Positions 7,556-15,390 of a stretch of 19,972 nucleotides of DNA are shown piece after piece (within the stretch, counting starts at the first letter, position 1; every line of letters begins with the position of its first letter). Where the stretch lies: the NCBI GenBank assembly GCA_947258905.1, contig CAMYKF010000609.1:1-19972 (forward strand), read 5' to 3'. The stretch is from an uncultured Pirellulaceae bacterium (lineage in GTDB: Bacteria; Planctomycetota; Planctomycetia; Pirellulales; Pirellulaceae). The notes beneath the pieces are model-generated. The model saw only the letters and a program-made list of their open reading frames with translations. It was not told the origin of the DNA and ran no database searches. Position numbers and translations under genes: made by a program.

Positions 7556-8443
7556 TTAGTGTCGCTGGCGGCGACGCGAACGCCGGTTCCCTGCCACAAG
7601 TCCCAGCATTGCCAGCGCCAGCCATTGCATCATGCCCGGTTCGGGTATGACAAACGCATTAACCGCAATGTGAATCGACGACGTGTCGATATAAGCGGCC
7701 TCCCCAAGCGGGGCGGACGCCAGCAACTGGCTGGACAAGGTAAACGTAACGGCATCGGTGGCCGGGAAACTGATGGCAAAGTCTCCGTCCCATGGACCGT
7801 TTCCTGTTCCCGCAAAACTTTCCAGCAAGTTGCCCGTATACACGACGCCGTCACTCTCCACCATGCCCAGGGCATTGGCGATGGACAGGGCACCGGCACC
7901 GACGTTGAAATAACTGCCGAACTGGGCCACGCTGATTTCGTTGAACAACGTGCCGTCACTGGATTCGATGATCATTTGCAATCGACCGTCAACCAGCGAA
8001 GTGCTGCCTCCGGCGGCCGAATTGAGAAATCCGGTGCCCGGCGCGACTATCGCATCCCCCGCGTCGACCGGCTGGCCGTACATGGGCCCGACTCCCGTCG
8101 AAGTTTCAGTCAAGTCAACGAAGTCAACGTGATCGCTGGTGACGTCGCAGTATTCGATGATGTCGGCATCGACCTGTGACAGGCCGAGGCAAAGACAAAA
8201 CAGGATTGCCAGAGCCGTACGTGCGGGCCGCGACCAGACGTGCCGGTTAAAGCGGGCGAACAAGTGCCCGCAGACGCGGCAACGAAAATAGCGGAACACG
8301 TGTCGCGTCATGAATCCGCTGGCCAGCTGTTTGCGGCTGACCACGATGTCAAAGTCGTGATGGCAACAGGGACAGGCCGTGCCGGCTGGCACTTCGCACA
8401 GCGACATTGCCTTCTGCTGAAACCGGCTGGTAAGTGCTCGCAT
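7556..8443 (-). CDS. PEP-CTERM protein with N-terminal zinc ribbon
   Basis: 295 residues. The start at 8443 is supported by AGGAGG eight bases upstream. Residues 24-58 hold a zinc-ribbon pattern, CPCC (Cys24, Cys27) and CRVC (Cys55, Cys58), with an Arg-rich surrounding. A hydrophobic segment follows at 76-90, then an extracytoplasmic domain of about 170 residues rich in Gly, Asp, Ser and Thr. The end, VIPEPG (265-270) plus a hydrophobic helix and the basic tail RRSRRRQRH, is a PEP-CTERM sorting signal, recognised by exosortase and normally found on proteins exported to the envelope or matrix. The zinc ribbon would stay in the cytoplasm or be removed with the signal segment. An internal Met at 45 cuts through the ribbon, so a shorter start is unlikely. 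Monocistronic, with its own terminator. Confidence 0.82.
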   Translation of the reverse strand: MRALTSRFQQKAMSLCEVPAGTACPCCHHDFDIVVSRKQLASGFMTRHVFRYFRCRVCGHLFARFNRHVWSRPARTALAILFCLCLGLSQVDADIIEYCDVTSDHVDFVDLTETSTGVGPMYGQPVDAGDAIVAPGTGFLNSAAGGSTSLVDGRLQMIIESSDGTLFNEISVAQFGSYFNVGAGALSIANALGMVESDGVVYTGNLLESFAGTGNGPWDGDFAISFPATDAVTFTLSSQLLASAPLGEAAYIDTSSIHIAVNAFVIPEPGMMQWLALAMLGLVAGNRRSRRRQRH

Positions 8444-8640
8444 GGTGTTTGTCCTCCTGGCTCGAAAGGTACGGGCGAGACCGTCTGGCTCGCGTGACGT
8501 GAACCATTCGATTGGAAAACAGAAAGTGCCAGACAGCTACGAACACATGCGTGAGGCGTTCCGGCAGAGATTTCGAAGCGACGCAGTAACAAACCGGTAG
8601 CCCTTTGTTACTCTGGCGGACGCCCTGGTGAACCCTCGCG
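8444..8640. other. Upstream region of the PEP-CTERM gene
   Basis: No gene. It carries the Shine-Dalgarno AGGAGG next to 8443 and a perfect inverted repeat at 8586-8611 (listed separately). I see no clear -35/-10 pair. Confidence 0.5.
8586..8611. promoter_or_regulatory. Perfect 8-bp inverted repeat, possible operator
   Basis: GTAACAAA-N10-TTTGTTAC, arms 8586-8593 and 8604-8611, centred about 155 bp upstream of the PEP-CTERM start codon. Symmetry and lack of a U-run suit a site for a dimeric regulator rather than a terminator. No regulator is identifiable. Confidence 0.4.
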
Positions 8641-8675
8641 AAAAAAAACCCGACTGCCGGTGAGGCAATCGGGTT
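8641..8675 (-). terminator. Intrinsic terminator of the 8776-10446 gene
   Basis: Minus strand stem AACCCGA-C-TGCC / GGCA-A-TCGGGTT (one mismatch) with a 5-nt loop, arms 8675-8664 and 8658-8647, followed by a run of eight T (8648-8641, partly shared with the stem end). Confidence 0.8.
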
Positions 8676-8706
8676 TGCTGGTTCGCGTCAGTTTCCGTTG
8701 TGTGAC

Positions 8707-8766
8707 TGTTATGCCCGGCAGGCTGCAAGCCAGCCCTGCGTTGGCAGGCCGGAGGCCGGCATAACG
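8707..8766. repeat. REP-like palindromic element in the 3' untranslated region
   Basis: About 60 bp bounded by GTTATGCCCGGC and its near-complement GCCGGCATAAC. It has inner complementary units (GGCAGGCTGCAAGCCAGCC and GGCAGGCCGGAGGCCGGC). It lies between the stop codon of the 8776-10446 gene and that gene's terminator. Confidence 0.6.
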
Positions 8767-8775
8767 ATCCGCAAC

Positions 8776-10446
8776 CTAAAAATCCTGTGGCGGTCCGAAT
8801 CCGCCACCCATGCTCTGGCCAATCGCGCCAAAGATCTGCAGGACAGCGTCCTGCATTTCAAACCGAAATCGCTGTCCGTTCTCCACGACGTTAACCGTGA
8901 TGCGAATGCGGTCGTCGGCCGATTCCGGCAAGATGTCCGCGATGCCTTCCAACTCGCCGGCATCCTGGAAATTGGACATGAAGCGCAGGATTGGCAGCAA
9001 GTGGATATTCATTTGGCCGACCGCGTCCGATGCGGTTCCCGAGCCCTGCAGGCAACGGGACAGTAATGCGGCCGGATCGTTGCCAACGGCCAGGTACAGC
9101 ACCTCGTCGCCAACGCCCAGCAAAATGCTGAGTTTTTCACCGAACATGGCCCGCATTTCTTCTTCGCTGTCGGGAATCATCACGTCGACTTCGTGATACC
9201 GCACACCATTTTCGGTGCGCGCGTCAAAGCGAAACTCGACTTCCACGCCTTCTTCTTCCAGCAGGCCTTCCTGCTCAAGATAGCTGGCGATTTCCTTGAC
9301 GGATTTTTCCAGTTTGGCTCCTTCAGCGATGATGGTTCCCAGAGCCAGTTCGGCTGTTTCTTCGGTGAGGATCAGCGACCCGCCGGAATCCATATAACCT
9401 TTGGCCACACTGGCCTTGACGACATCCATCAGTTCTCCGACGACGCGTTTGGCCACCTCGGCTTCATCGCCCGAGAGTTCCTCGTCGATTTGTCCTTGAG
9501 CGGCGTCGATGAGGGTGTCGAGCATGTTTTGCACGTCTTCCACGTCGTCTTCCAGCATTTTGCCGTTGAAATGGTAATTGGCTGCGGCGCCCTCCAGCAG
9601 GAAACCATTGAATTTGGAAGGAGGACCTTCGCCAAGCACGTTGGACTGGCGGGCCAGCCGGGAATCGGGCAAGCCCACGACGGCCATGTCGATGAGCACG
9701 CGTTTCTCGTCTTCATCGACGCCCATACCCACCACGACCTCTTCGGTCTCGTTGATAAAGGATTCCAGCTGGGCCATGGAATATTCGAAATTGGCACGCT
9801 GCAGTTCGGCTTCGGGACTGTCGCCGAGATTCTCCATTTCAGCAGCAGCACCGTCACGAATCAGGTCAATGGCCTGTTGCCGCAATTCCGCAGGAATACG
9901 CTGGCCGAAAATACGAGCCGCAATGTTGTACTGGCTGGGCAGATCTTCCAGCTGACGCGCCGGATTGGCCGGCAGGTTTTCCAGCATGGCCGGATCCTGC
10001 ACGATGAAGGCGTAACCTTCCTGTTCGCGCACGGTCACTTCCATACCGTCGTTGGTCGTAAGGATGATGTCGTCGCCGTCCTCATCGATATCCACAAACG
10101 GGGCCAGCGTATCGAGCACATCCTCAATGTCGGTGACCGGCACGAAAGCCAGCACCTGCGGTTCGGGTGAGTCTTCCTTGAAGAACAAAAAGGCACCCAG
10201 GGGCTTCTCAGGGTCAATGCCGCGGATGTACTCAGCGGCACCCATACGCACCAGACCCGACATCTGGCCGAATCCGGCCGCGTCGACCAGATGCTCCATA
10301 TCGCTCAGGTGCTCTTCCAGATTGGCAATGGAAATGACAACGCCAGGTTGCATATCCAGGTCGGTCTGTGCGACCGCAGATAACGGGGCACTGGCGACCA
10401 GCAAGGCGGCCACTGCCAGTTGCAGCTTTAACAACACTTTTTTCAC
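8776..10446 (-). CDS. Exported acidic protein of unknown function
   Basis: 556 residues from a GTG at 10446; GGAG lies nine bases upstream. Residues 1-26 form a classical Sec signal peptide (MKKVLLKLQL, hydrophobic core, AVA before Gln27). The mature part is strongly acidic and mostly alpha-beta, with long Glu/Asp-rich helices. One run, DIDEDGD (119-125), resembles an EF-hand calcium loop, but only once and without a partner. Residues ~265-300 and ~430-530 contain alternating hydrophobic strands. No catalytic motif is recognisable and I cannot name a family; proteins of this size and shape are common in planctomycetes as exported hypotheticals. Monocistronic, ended by the terminator at 8641-8675. 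The long plus-strand open frame opposite it is a shadow of its Glu/Asp codons. Confidence 0.8.
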   Translation of the reverse strand: MKKVLLKLQLAVAALLVASAPLSAVAQTDLDMQPGVVISIANLEEHLSDMEHLVDAAGFGQMSGLVRMGAAEYIRGIDPEKPLGAFLFFKEDSPEPQVLAFVPVTDIEDVLDTLAPFVDIDEDGDDIILTTNDGMEVTVREQEGYAFIVQDPAMLENLPANPARQLEDLPSQYNIAARIFGQRIPAELRQQAIDLIRDGAAAEMENLGDSPEAELQRANFEYSMAQLESFINETEEVVVGMGVDEDEKRVLIDMAVVGLPDSRLARQSNVLGEGPPSKFNGFLLEGAAANYHFNGKMLEDDVEDVQNMLDTLIDAAQGQIDEELSGDEAEVAKRVVGELMDVVKASVAKGYMDSGGSLILTEETAELALGTIIAEGAKLEKSVKEIASYLEQEGLLEEEGVEVEFRFDARTENGVRYHEVDVMIPDSEEEMRAMFGEKLSILLGVGDEVLYLAVGNDPAALLSRCLQGSGTASDAVGQMNIHLLPILRFMSNFQDAGELEGIADILPESADDRIRITVNVVENGQRFRFEMQDAVLQIFGAIGQSMGGGFGPPQDF

Positions 10447-10966
10447 GTTTCTTGCTCCAGAAATTGAAGATGGGCAAGGATCCTGGCTGATCTTGTCGCA
10501 GTGACCCTTGGTGGAATTCAGTTCAGGCCAATCCCTGATTCTCCCCGGATTCCCGGCGGTTGCAATGCTGTGTGCCCCGAGGAGGGAAAATCACAGCCTG
10601 CCCGCAGGGATTTGCGGCCGGTGACCAGTCGAAACCGTACCGCCAGCGCAAGGGGGACCCTCCGCATCAGACTCTACTCAGGAGAATCGCGGCAAGTTTT
10701 GACGACGCCAAAAATTTAGTGGAAATTGACCGGCATTATCGTTTTCGGTTGCGCCGCTAAGGCGGCATCCGCGTGTTACCGCGAGCCTCGGCCGCAGAAA
10801 ACCCAGGCCGGCCACAATGAGGCCGCAAAGGCGGCGACACAGGAGGCGATTTGCTCGGGTTTGCCGGCTGCGAATGGCGATCCGCGATCCGAAGTGCCAG
10901 TGGACATGCGGCGCACTGCCAGAGAAACGGCCGGGAGAAGGAGTCAGGAAGAAAGAGTCTGGAAGA
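10447..10966. other. 520-bp intergenic region without a credible gene
   Basis: Between the exported-protein gene and infA, both on the minus strand. Open frames here have no protein-like composition and no ribosome binding site. A small GCCGC-TAAG-GCGGC hairpin near 10754-10767 is not followed by a U-run on either strand, so no infA terminator could be assigned. No strong promoter box pair was found for the downstream gene. Confidence 0.5.
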
Positions 10967-11185
10967 TTAACGTTCCCGATAAACGATTCGGCCCTTGCTC
11001 AAATCATAGGGCGAGAGTTCCACGCGAACCTTGTCGCCAGGAACAATACGAATGAAATGCTTGCGCATGCGACCGGCGACGTGAGCCAACACCTCGTTGC
11101 CCGTCTCCAACTCGACTTTGAACCGTGTATTGGCCAGAGCCTGGACCACGGTCCCTTCAACTTCAAATGCTTCTTCTTTCGGCAT
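10967..11185 (-). CDS. infA: Translation initiation factor IF-1
   Basis: 72 residues, exactly the usual IF-1 length, starting MPKEEAFEVEGTVVQAL and ending GRIVYRER. IF-1 is an OB-fold protein that occupies the ribosomal A site during initiation. The conserved GRMRKHFIRIVPGDKVRVELSPYDLSKGRI core is present almost unchanged. The ATG at 11185 is chosen over an in-frame one 21 bp upstream because AAGGAGG stands four bases before it. Transcribed alone from a promoter near 11227-11255, not inside a ribosomal protein cluster. Confidence 0.96.
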   Translation of the reverse strand: MPKEEAFEVEGTVVQALANTRFKVELETGNEVLAHVAGRMRKHFIRIVPGDKVRVELSPYDLSKGRIVYRER

Positions 11186-11564
11186 AAAGCCTCCTTCGGA
11201 ACTCAAATAAAAAAAAGCAAGCGGTCAGAATACCCCTTGCCAAGAATACTCACAATGAGCCCCTGATTTTACACAAACCGACTATTTTCGGTCCAGACCA
11301 TCCCTTTGCCAGACGGTCCGCCCGGGCCGGAGCCGACGCCTCGCTCGGCAAATCGGGCGATAAACCGAAAAATGCTGCTTCTTTTGGCTCTATCGGTTTC
11401 CTCGCGTCGGGTTGGACATTCCAGCGAGAGTGTATTCCCGGTGCCATCCGCCGACGCATGATCGGAGCTGTCGCAACGTCGGTGCATCCAAAAAGATGAC
11501 TTCACAGATCAGGAATACAACCATCACAGACTGAAATCCTGGCATTGAATTCCAGCGCCAAGTG
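11186..11564. other. Divergent intergenic region between infA and the small basic protein gene
   Basis: Contains the infA leader and promoter at one end. The middle (about 11260-11560) shows no gene with a ribosome binding site or protein-like composition. The other end leads into the promoter of the small basic protein gene. Confidence 0.5.
11227..11255 (-). promoter_or_regulatory. Probable infA promoter
   Basis: Minus strand TTGTGA (11255-11250), 17-bp spacer, TATTCT (11232-11227). The start would be near 11220, giving a ~35-nt leader with a T-rich tract and the AAGGAGG ribosome binding site. Confidence 0.45.
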
Positions 11565-11594
11565 TTGGCTTGACGACAGACCTTCTGCTAGAAT
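11565..11594 (+). promoter_or_regulatory. Extended -10 promoter of the small basic protein gene
   Basis: TTGGCT (11565-11570), 18-bp spacer and TAGAAT (11589-11594) preceded by TGC, an extended -10. The start would be near 11601, leaving a leader of about 58 nt. Confidence 0.5.
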
Positions 11595-11658
11595 CCGGGA
11601 TTACACTTACAACTCGAACAACTCGATATCACTATCCATTCGCAAAGGGCATTACCAG

Positions 11659-11748
11659 GTGGGAACCAAGAGAACCGGCAAGGGCCGACGCAAGATTGGT
11701 CGCAAGAAGCGTCGCATGCGCGCCAAAATCCGACATCGCAAGAAGTAA
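11659..11748 (+). CDS. 29-residue very basic protein, possibly ribosome-associated
   Basis: GTG start at 11659, with AAAGGG about nine bases before it; TAA stop. 18 of the 29 residues are Lys or Arg (MGTKRTGKGRRKIGRKKRRM, then RAKIRHRKK). A longer in-frame start at 11545 would lie upstream of the predicted promoter and adds a non-protein-like segment, so the short form is preferred. The composition is that of very small ribosomal proteins or of the AURKAIP1/COX24-type basic peptides; from memory, similar peptides occur across planctomycetes. Its own promoter and a terminator frame it. The assignment to the ribosome is inference from composition only. Confidence 0.65.
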   Translation: MGTKRTGKGRRKIGRKKRRMRAKIRHRKK

Positions 11749-11786
11749 CCTGCACCCAATGACTGGTTGCGTGCTGCCGGCCCTCA

Positions 11787-11819
11787 CCCACGACTAGCTG
11801 GATCGCGGGTTTCTTTTTT
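11787..11819 (+). terminator. Intrinsic terminator of the small basic protein gene
   Basis: CCCACGA (11787-11793) pairs with TCGCGGG (11803-11809) with one A/C mismatch, followed by TTTCTTTTTT. It lies 38 bp after the stop codon and just before the end of the convergent glycosyltransferase gene. Confidence 0.65.
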
Positions 11820-11821
11820 GC

Positions 11822-12919
11822 TCAGGCAGCGGCTGCAGACCGGCCAGCCACCAGATCGGGCTGGCTCATCGCCGAGGCCATGATCCGGGCCAGTTCGCTG
11901 TAATCGGACAGCACCTCGCCGGCCAGCTGCCTGGCGGTGGAGCCGAACGCGTGGGCGATGTCCGGGCGATTCACCAGCCGGTTAATACAGCGGGCGAATT
12001 CGTTTCGCGCACCACGCTCGACAACAAAACCGGTCACACCGTGACGAATCAGTTGTCGGTGGACGGGGCTACTGGTGGCAACCGACGGAACGCCCGCCGA
12101 CACGGCTTCGACCAGTCCGGCACATCCGTCAAACCAGTCCGCGGTTTCCACGTAGATATCCAGATGCGGAATGATCTGGCGTGTTTGTTCATGCCAACCC
12201 ATCAGATGCAAGTTCCTGCGGGTATCCAGGTGGTCAATATAGCGACGCAGCCACCACGCTTGCGGCCCGTCGCCGATCAAAAGAAAGTGCACATCATCGC
12301 GTATGCAGCACACCATGTCGGCCGCCCACGCATAGTCCTTCATGCGAGTAGCCGGTATCAAACGGGCACACGTACCGACCAGACTGACATCGGCAGGGAT
12401 GTTCAATTGCCGATGCAGGTCTGCCTTGCTGATCAAACCTTGCGCTGATGCTGGACTGCTTTGCGGAGGCCGAGCCAGGGGTAGCTGCAGAACATCCGGT
12501 CGCGTTGCGGAACGGCAGAACTGCGCGTGTGCCTGCGTGGCTGCCCAGCGATCCAGCCATCGGCGATGACTTGCGCCCAGTTCAGCGGTGCTGTCGTGTA
12601 TCGCGAAAAACGGCACCCTGTGACGCCACCTGGCAACCGCCGCCGCGCGAATGGAAGCCGCACCCCACGCATGAATCCAGTCCGGCTGAAAATCCCGTAT
12701 CGTTTCCTGCAGGCGTTGATAACTGGCCCAGCAAAACCTTTCGGGACGCTCGATATGGGTGATTCCCCAGGTGGCTCGTTGTTCGGCGCTGGATTGTCCG
12801 CCCAGTTCAGCCACTTGAACCTCGTGCTCGATGTTCTGAAGTGCGGTGGCCAAAGGCAGAGCGGCCGCCGACGGGCTGCCCGTCGCCAGGTTGTCCGCAA
12901 TAACAAGAATCCGTTCCAT
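11822..12919 (-). CDS. Glycosyltransferase, GT4-like (GT-B fold)
   Basis: 365 residues. It has the two-domain GT-B layout: an N-terminal Rossmann domain (MERILVIADNLATGSPSAAA; IHAWGAASIRAAAVA near 83-97) and a C-terminal nucleotide-sugar-binding domain (VGTCARLIPATRMKDY near 181-196; LLIGDGP; then EAVSAGVPSVATSSP at 271-285, the EX7E-like donor-binding block of GT4 enzymes). GT4 proteins transfer a sugar from an activated donor with retention; donor and acceptor cannot be read here. Cytoplasmic, no signal. It follows another glycosyltransferase by 27 bp on the same strand, so the two are probably co-transcribed with hpt and may act on the same surface glycan. Confidence 0.85.
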   Translation of the reverse strand: MERILVIADNLATGSPSAAALPLATALQNIEHEVQVAELGGQSSAEQRATWGITHIERPERFCWASYQRLQETIRDFQPDWIHAWGAASIRAAAVARWRHRVPFFAIHDSTAELGASHRRWLDRWAATQAHAQFCRSATRPDVLQLPLARPPQSSPASAQGLISKADLHRQLNIPADVSLVGTCARLIPATRMKDYAWAADMVCCIRDDVHFLLIGDGPQAWWLRRYIDHLDTRRNLHLMGWHEQTRQIIPHLDIYVETADWFDGCAGLVEAVSAGVPSVATSSPVHRQLIRHGVTGFVVERGARNEFARCINRLVNRPDIAHAFGSTARQLAGEVLSDYSELARIMASAMSQPDLVAGRSAAAA

Positions 12920-12946
12920 TTTGTGACCGTAGTGATCCGTCTTGAT

Positions 12947-14136
12947 CTATTTGTGGGCCTTCTCCGTCCTGGCCCGTATGCCCTGGACCAGCGCCAGATA
13001 TTGCTGTGCCATCTGCGACAGGGACCAGGCATTGGCCGGCGCGGTCACCCCGGGCTGCTCGGTGAGCAGTCCATTGGGGCCTCGTTTGGCCGTCGCATTG
13101 GCCCAGCGATTGACTACCAAATCGATAGGCCGCGAGTCGTCATCGAATGGTATGTGCCGAGCCGATTCCTGCATGACGCTGACCGCCGGAGCACGTTGAT
13201 GATGGATAATCGTCACCCGTTGACCAAGAGCAGAATTCAGGAACCAATCCGGCCGATCATCGATTCCCGGCAAAATCAACGCGTCGGCCGCCTGCAGAAC
13301 ATCGCTGACATCGTCAAAATTGCCTGTAATCAGCACCGAATGCTGCATCTCCAGATCACAAATCCGTTGAAACAATTCCGGCGTATTTTGGCCACTGCCC
13401 AATAGCCACAGACGTGCCGTGGGGTGGGCCGCCAGGACGCGACGCCACGACCGCACCAGCGCAAACACACCACTTTCAAACGTTAACTCAGCGGCGCAAA
13501 CAGCCAGCAAGGCACCGGACTCCAGCTGAAAGATAGGATGCGTGCGTGCCAGCACTTCGCGAGCCCCACGTTTGTCGGGCGAGGCGGTTGCCGGTTCCGA
13601 CACGCCGTCAGGCACCAACTCAATGCACCGGGTCGCGGCGGACAGTGTCGCCTGTCCCTCAAGCGCCGCCAGTCCGAATTCGTCGGGCGTCACAAAAGCC
13701 ACCTTGCCCGAGAAAAGATTCTGCAATGTCTTCAGCTTGGCCGGGGAGAGTTGTGCCAGCACACGGTGGTCGATGCGCACCACCGCAGGAATTCCGACGC
13801 GAGATATGGTCTGGGCAGTCGCAAAATCCTCTTCAGCAGATTCCAGCACAAACGCCGCATCAATAGCGTGGCGATGGGCCATCATCCAGCGTTGCAGTCC
13901 GCGTTGCCAGCGATTGCGTCCGTAGTAACCCAGCGTCGGTGACCAACTCCGCTGCGATGGTGGCACGCGGTGAACTCGCACGCTTCCCAGCTGAAATCGA
14001 TCCGACGCATGCAGACGACGTCGACCGTGTGCCCGCAATCGACCAGTTGCCGGGCAAAGGCCGTCGCCAGCAATTCCGTCGGGCCAGACATCGGCCAAAA
14101 TCTTTTGCTGACCACCAACAGGGACTGCGCTGCCAT
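12947..14136 (-). pseudogene. Glycosyltransferase, GT4-like, with a frameshift near 13982
   Basis: Two frames together make one glycosyltransferase. The frame from ATG 14136 (three bases after hpt's TGA) encodes a typical GT4 N terminus, MAAQSLLVVSKRFWPMSGPT, on to CGHTVDVVCMRRIDFSWE. It then degenerates and stops near 13882. Family resemblance continues one frame over, from VRVHRVPPSQRSWSPTLGYY to the end at 12947, with RLWLLGSGQNTPELF, a later ADALILPGIDD block and the acidic donor-site region. The switch lies at about 13975-13990 and needs one added base. The alternative N terminus in the downstream frame (from 14143) is Arg-rich and not protein-like. Causes could be a true inactivating indel, a sequencing or assembly error, or, less likely, programmed frameshifting; the rest of the gene shows no other damage, which favours error or a very recent mutation. 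Confidence 0.75.
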
Positions 14137-14139
14137 GGA

Positions 14140-14760
14140 TCATTCGGGAAGCTGGCTGGAATCGAGTGAACCGATGTAGGGCAGGTTTCGATACTCGTCT
14201 TCGTAATCCAGTCCGTACCCGATCACAAATTCGTCGGGGATATCGAAAGTGACAAAGTCGGGTCGCATGTCCACTTCACACCGACCGGTCTTGCTCAGCA
14301 AAACCGCCGACCGCACCGACCGCGGCCCCAACTGGTTGACCTTGTTGGTGACGCCCGTCAGCGTATGACCCGTGTCGAAGATGTCGTCCAGTAACAACAC
14401 GTCCCGCTCGCGAATGTCAGGCATCAATGTGGCGTTGATCGTCAATTCACCACGCTCGGTACCATTGCGATAGCTGCTGGTTTGAATCACTCCCACTCGC
14501 AGGGGCATCTCCAGCAGACGAATCAGATCGGCCAGCAACATGATGCTGCCTGTCATGATTCCGATGATGGTCAATGGCTGCTTGCCATATTGGGCCCGTA
14601 CTTCTTCCGCCAAACGGACAATGCCCTCTTCGATCTGCTCGCGGGTCAACAGAACCTTTACGCAGGTTGAATCATGCAGTGTGACAATCTGCGGCTGCAC
14701 TTGGTTTTTCACAGGCGAATACAATACGGGCGTGAGTTTGGGGAGGAAAAGTGCTGGCAT
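14140..14760 (-). CDS. hpt: Hypoxanthine (or hypoxanthine-guanine) phosphoribosyltransferase
   Basis: 206 residues from ATG 14760; family similarity begins at VKVLLTREQIEEGIVRLAEE, so the true start may be one of the downstream GTG codons. The enzyme salvages purine bases with PRPP to make IMP or GMP, in the cytoplasm. The PRPP-binding loop VLLLDDIFDTGHTLT (about 121-135) is perfect. IGIMTGSIMLLADLIR (65-81) and the Lys-containing SAVLLSKTG segment before the base-binding region are also present. No good ribosome binding site decides the start. Its stop is three bases from the start of the frameshifted glycosyltransferase, so it heads that operon. Confidence 0.92.
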   Translation of the reverse strand: MPALFLPKLTPVLYSPVKNQVQPQIVTLHDSTCVKVLLTREQIEEGIVRLAEEVRAQYGKQPLTIIGIMTGSIMLLADLIRLLEMPLRVGVIQTSSYRNGTERGELTINATLMPDIRERDVLLLDDIFDTGHTLTGVTNKVNQLGPRSVRSAVLLSKTGRCEVDMRPDFVTFDIPDEFVIGYGLDYEDEYRNLPYIGSLDSSQLPE

Positions 14761-15056
14761 TTTTAACCCGCCAGAATTCCCTATCGTACCGACAGCACTT
14801 GAATTTTCCAGCCTTTGACCCGTTCGCGACGCCAGCAATTTGCCCCATTCGATCAGGTTTGATGACAAAGCGTCGGCAGATGCCAGTTGCTGGCACAAAA
14901 TCGGCGGACCCGAAAACTTTGCCTAATTAGACCAACCCAATCTGCCGATTCAAATTCCAGGGTCCCGTCGACTGCGCGCCGGCGGTGAGCCTGCGTCGTT
15001 AATTTTTCGGTCAGGGATGACCGGCCCCCCAACCAACAGCCAGGGATGACATCAGG
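14761..15056. other. Divergent intergenic region between hpt and the 15057 gene
   Basis: About 296 bp carrying the start regions of two divergent genes. The minus-strand frame extends the hpt reading frame upstream without resemblance to the family. No clear promoter box pair, hairpin or repeat was found. Confidence 0.4.
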
Positions 15057-15320
15057 ATGATGCATTTTCCTTTTTTGAATTCAGAGTCGGACGGTCCCAC
15101 TTTGGAACAGGAGCGGACTCAGCGTCAGCGGCAGTCACGCGATGAACTGAGACTCGTGTCGTTAAGTGAATTTCTGCAGCCGCTGGTCGCGGCCGTGGGT
15201 CAGCGACAACCGTGGGTCGATGATTTTTGCGACGACAAGGTCATGTTGTCCGCCGACTTGTACGAAGTGATTCGCGAGTTTGCCAAACTGCAGCCAGGTG
15301 CGGCAGCTACGCAATCCTGA
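15057..15320 (+). CDS. Small hypothetical protein
   Basis: 87 residues. Two adjacent ATG codons (15057, 15060) open the frame; an AGGG about twelve bases upstream is a weak ribosome binding site. The N-terminal half is polar and charged (EQERTQRQRQSRDELRL). The C-terminal half looks like two amphipathic helices (LSEFLQPLVAAVG and LSADLYEVIREFAKL) joined by a DDFCDD turn. No signal, membrane segment or known motif. It precedes the propeller/HEAT gene by 70 bp on the same strand and may be co-transcribed. Coding nature is likely but function is unknown. Confidence 0.6.
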   Translation: MMHFPFLNSESDGPTLEQERTQRQRQSRDELRLVSLSEFLQPLVAAVGQRQPWVDDFCDDKVMLSADLYEVIREFAKLQPGAAATQS

Positions 15321-15390
15321 CGACTCAAGCAATCGGTTCACAAAAAAACAAGCAGCTTTAATCGCGGCAATCGGATTTTAAGGGTCAGAC

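Noticed and set aside
8490..8540. TGGCAC on the minus strand as a sigma54 (-24) element for the PEP-CTERM gene
   Set aside because: The required GC-containing -12 element is absent at the right spacing.
9193..10170. 325-residue open frame on the plus strand
   Set aside because: It is exactly antisense to the exported acidic protein; its His/Phe/Gly-rich composition is what Glu/Asp-rich codons give on the other strand, and it has no family resemblance.
10726..11055. 109-residue plus-strand open frame in the gap before infA
   Set aside because: No ribosome binding site, no protein-like composition, and its end overlaps infA antisense.
11269..11505. Minus-strand open frames upstream of infA
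   Set aside because: Overlapping frames of similar length with no start signal and no recognisable domain; treated as non-coding.
13947..14143. In-frame N terminus of the second glycosyltransferase starting at 14143
   Set aside because: These residues are Arg/Gly-rich wrong-frame translation; the overlapping frame from 14136 gives a typical glycosyltransferase start.
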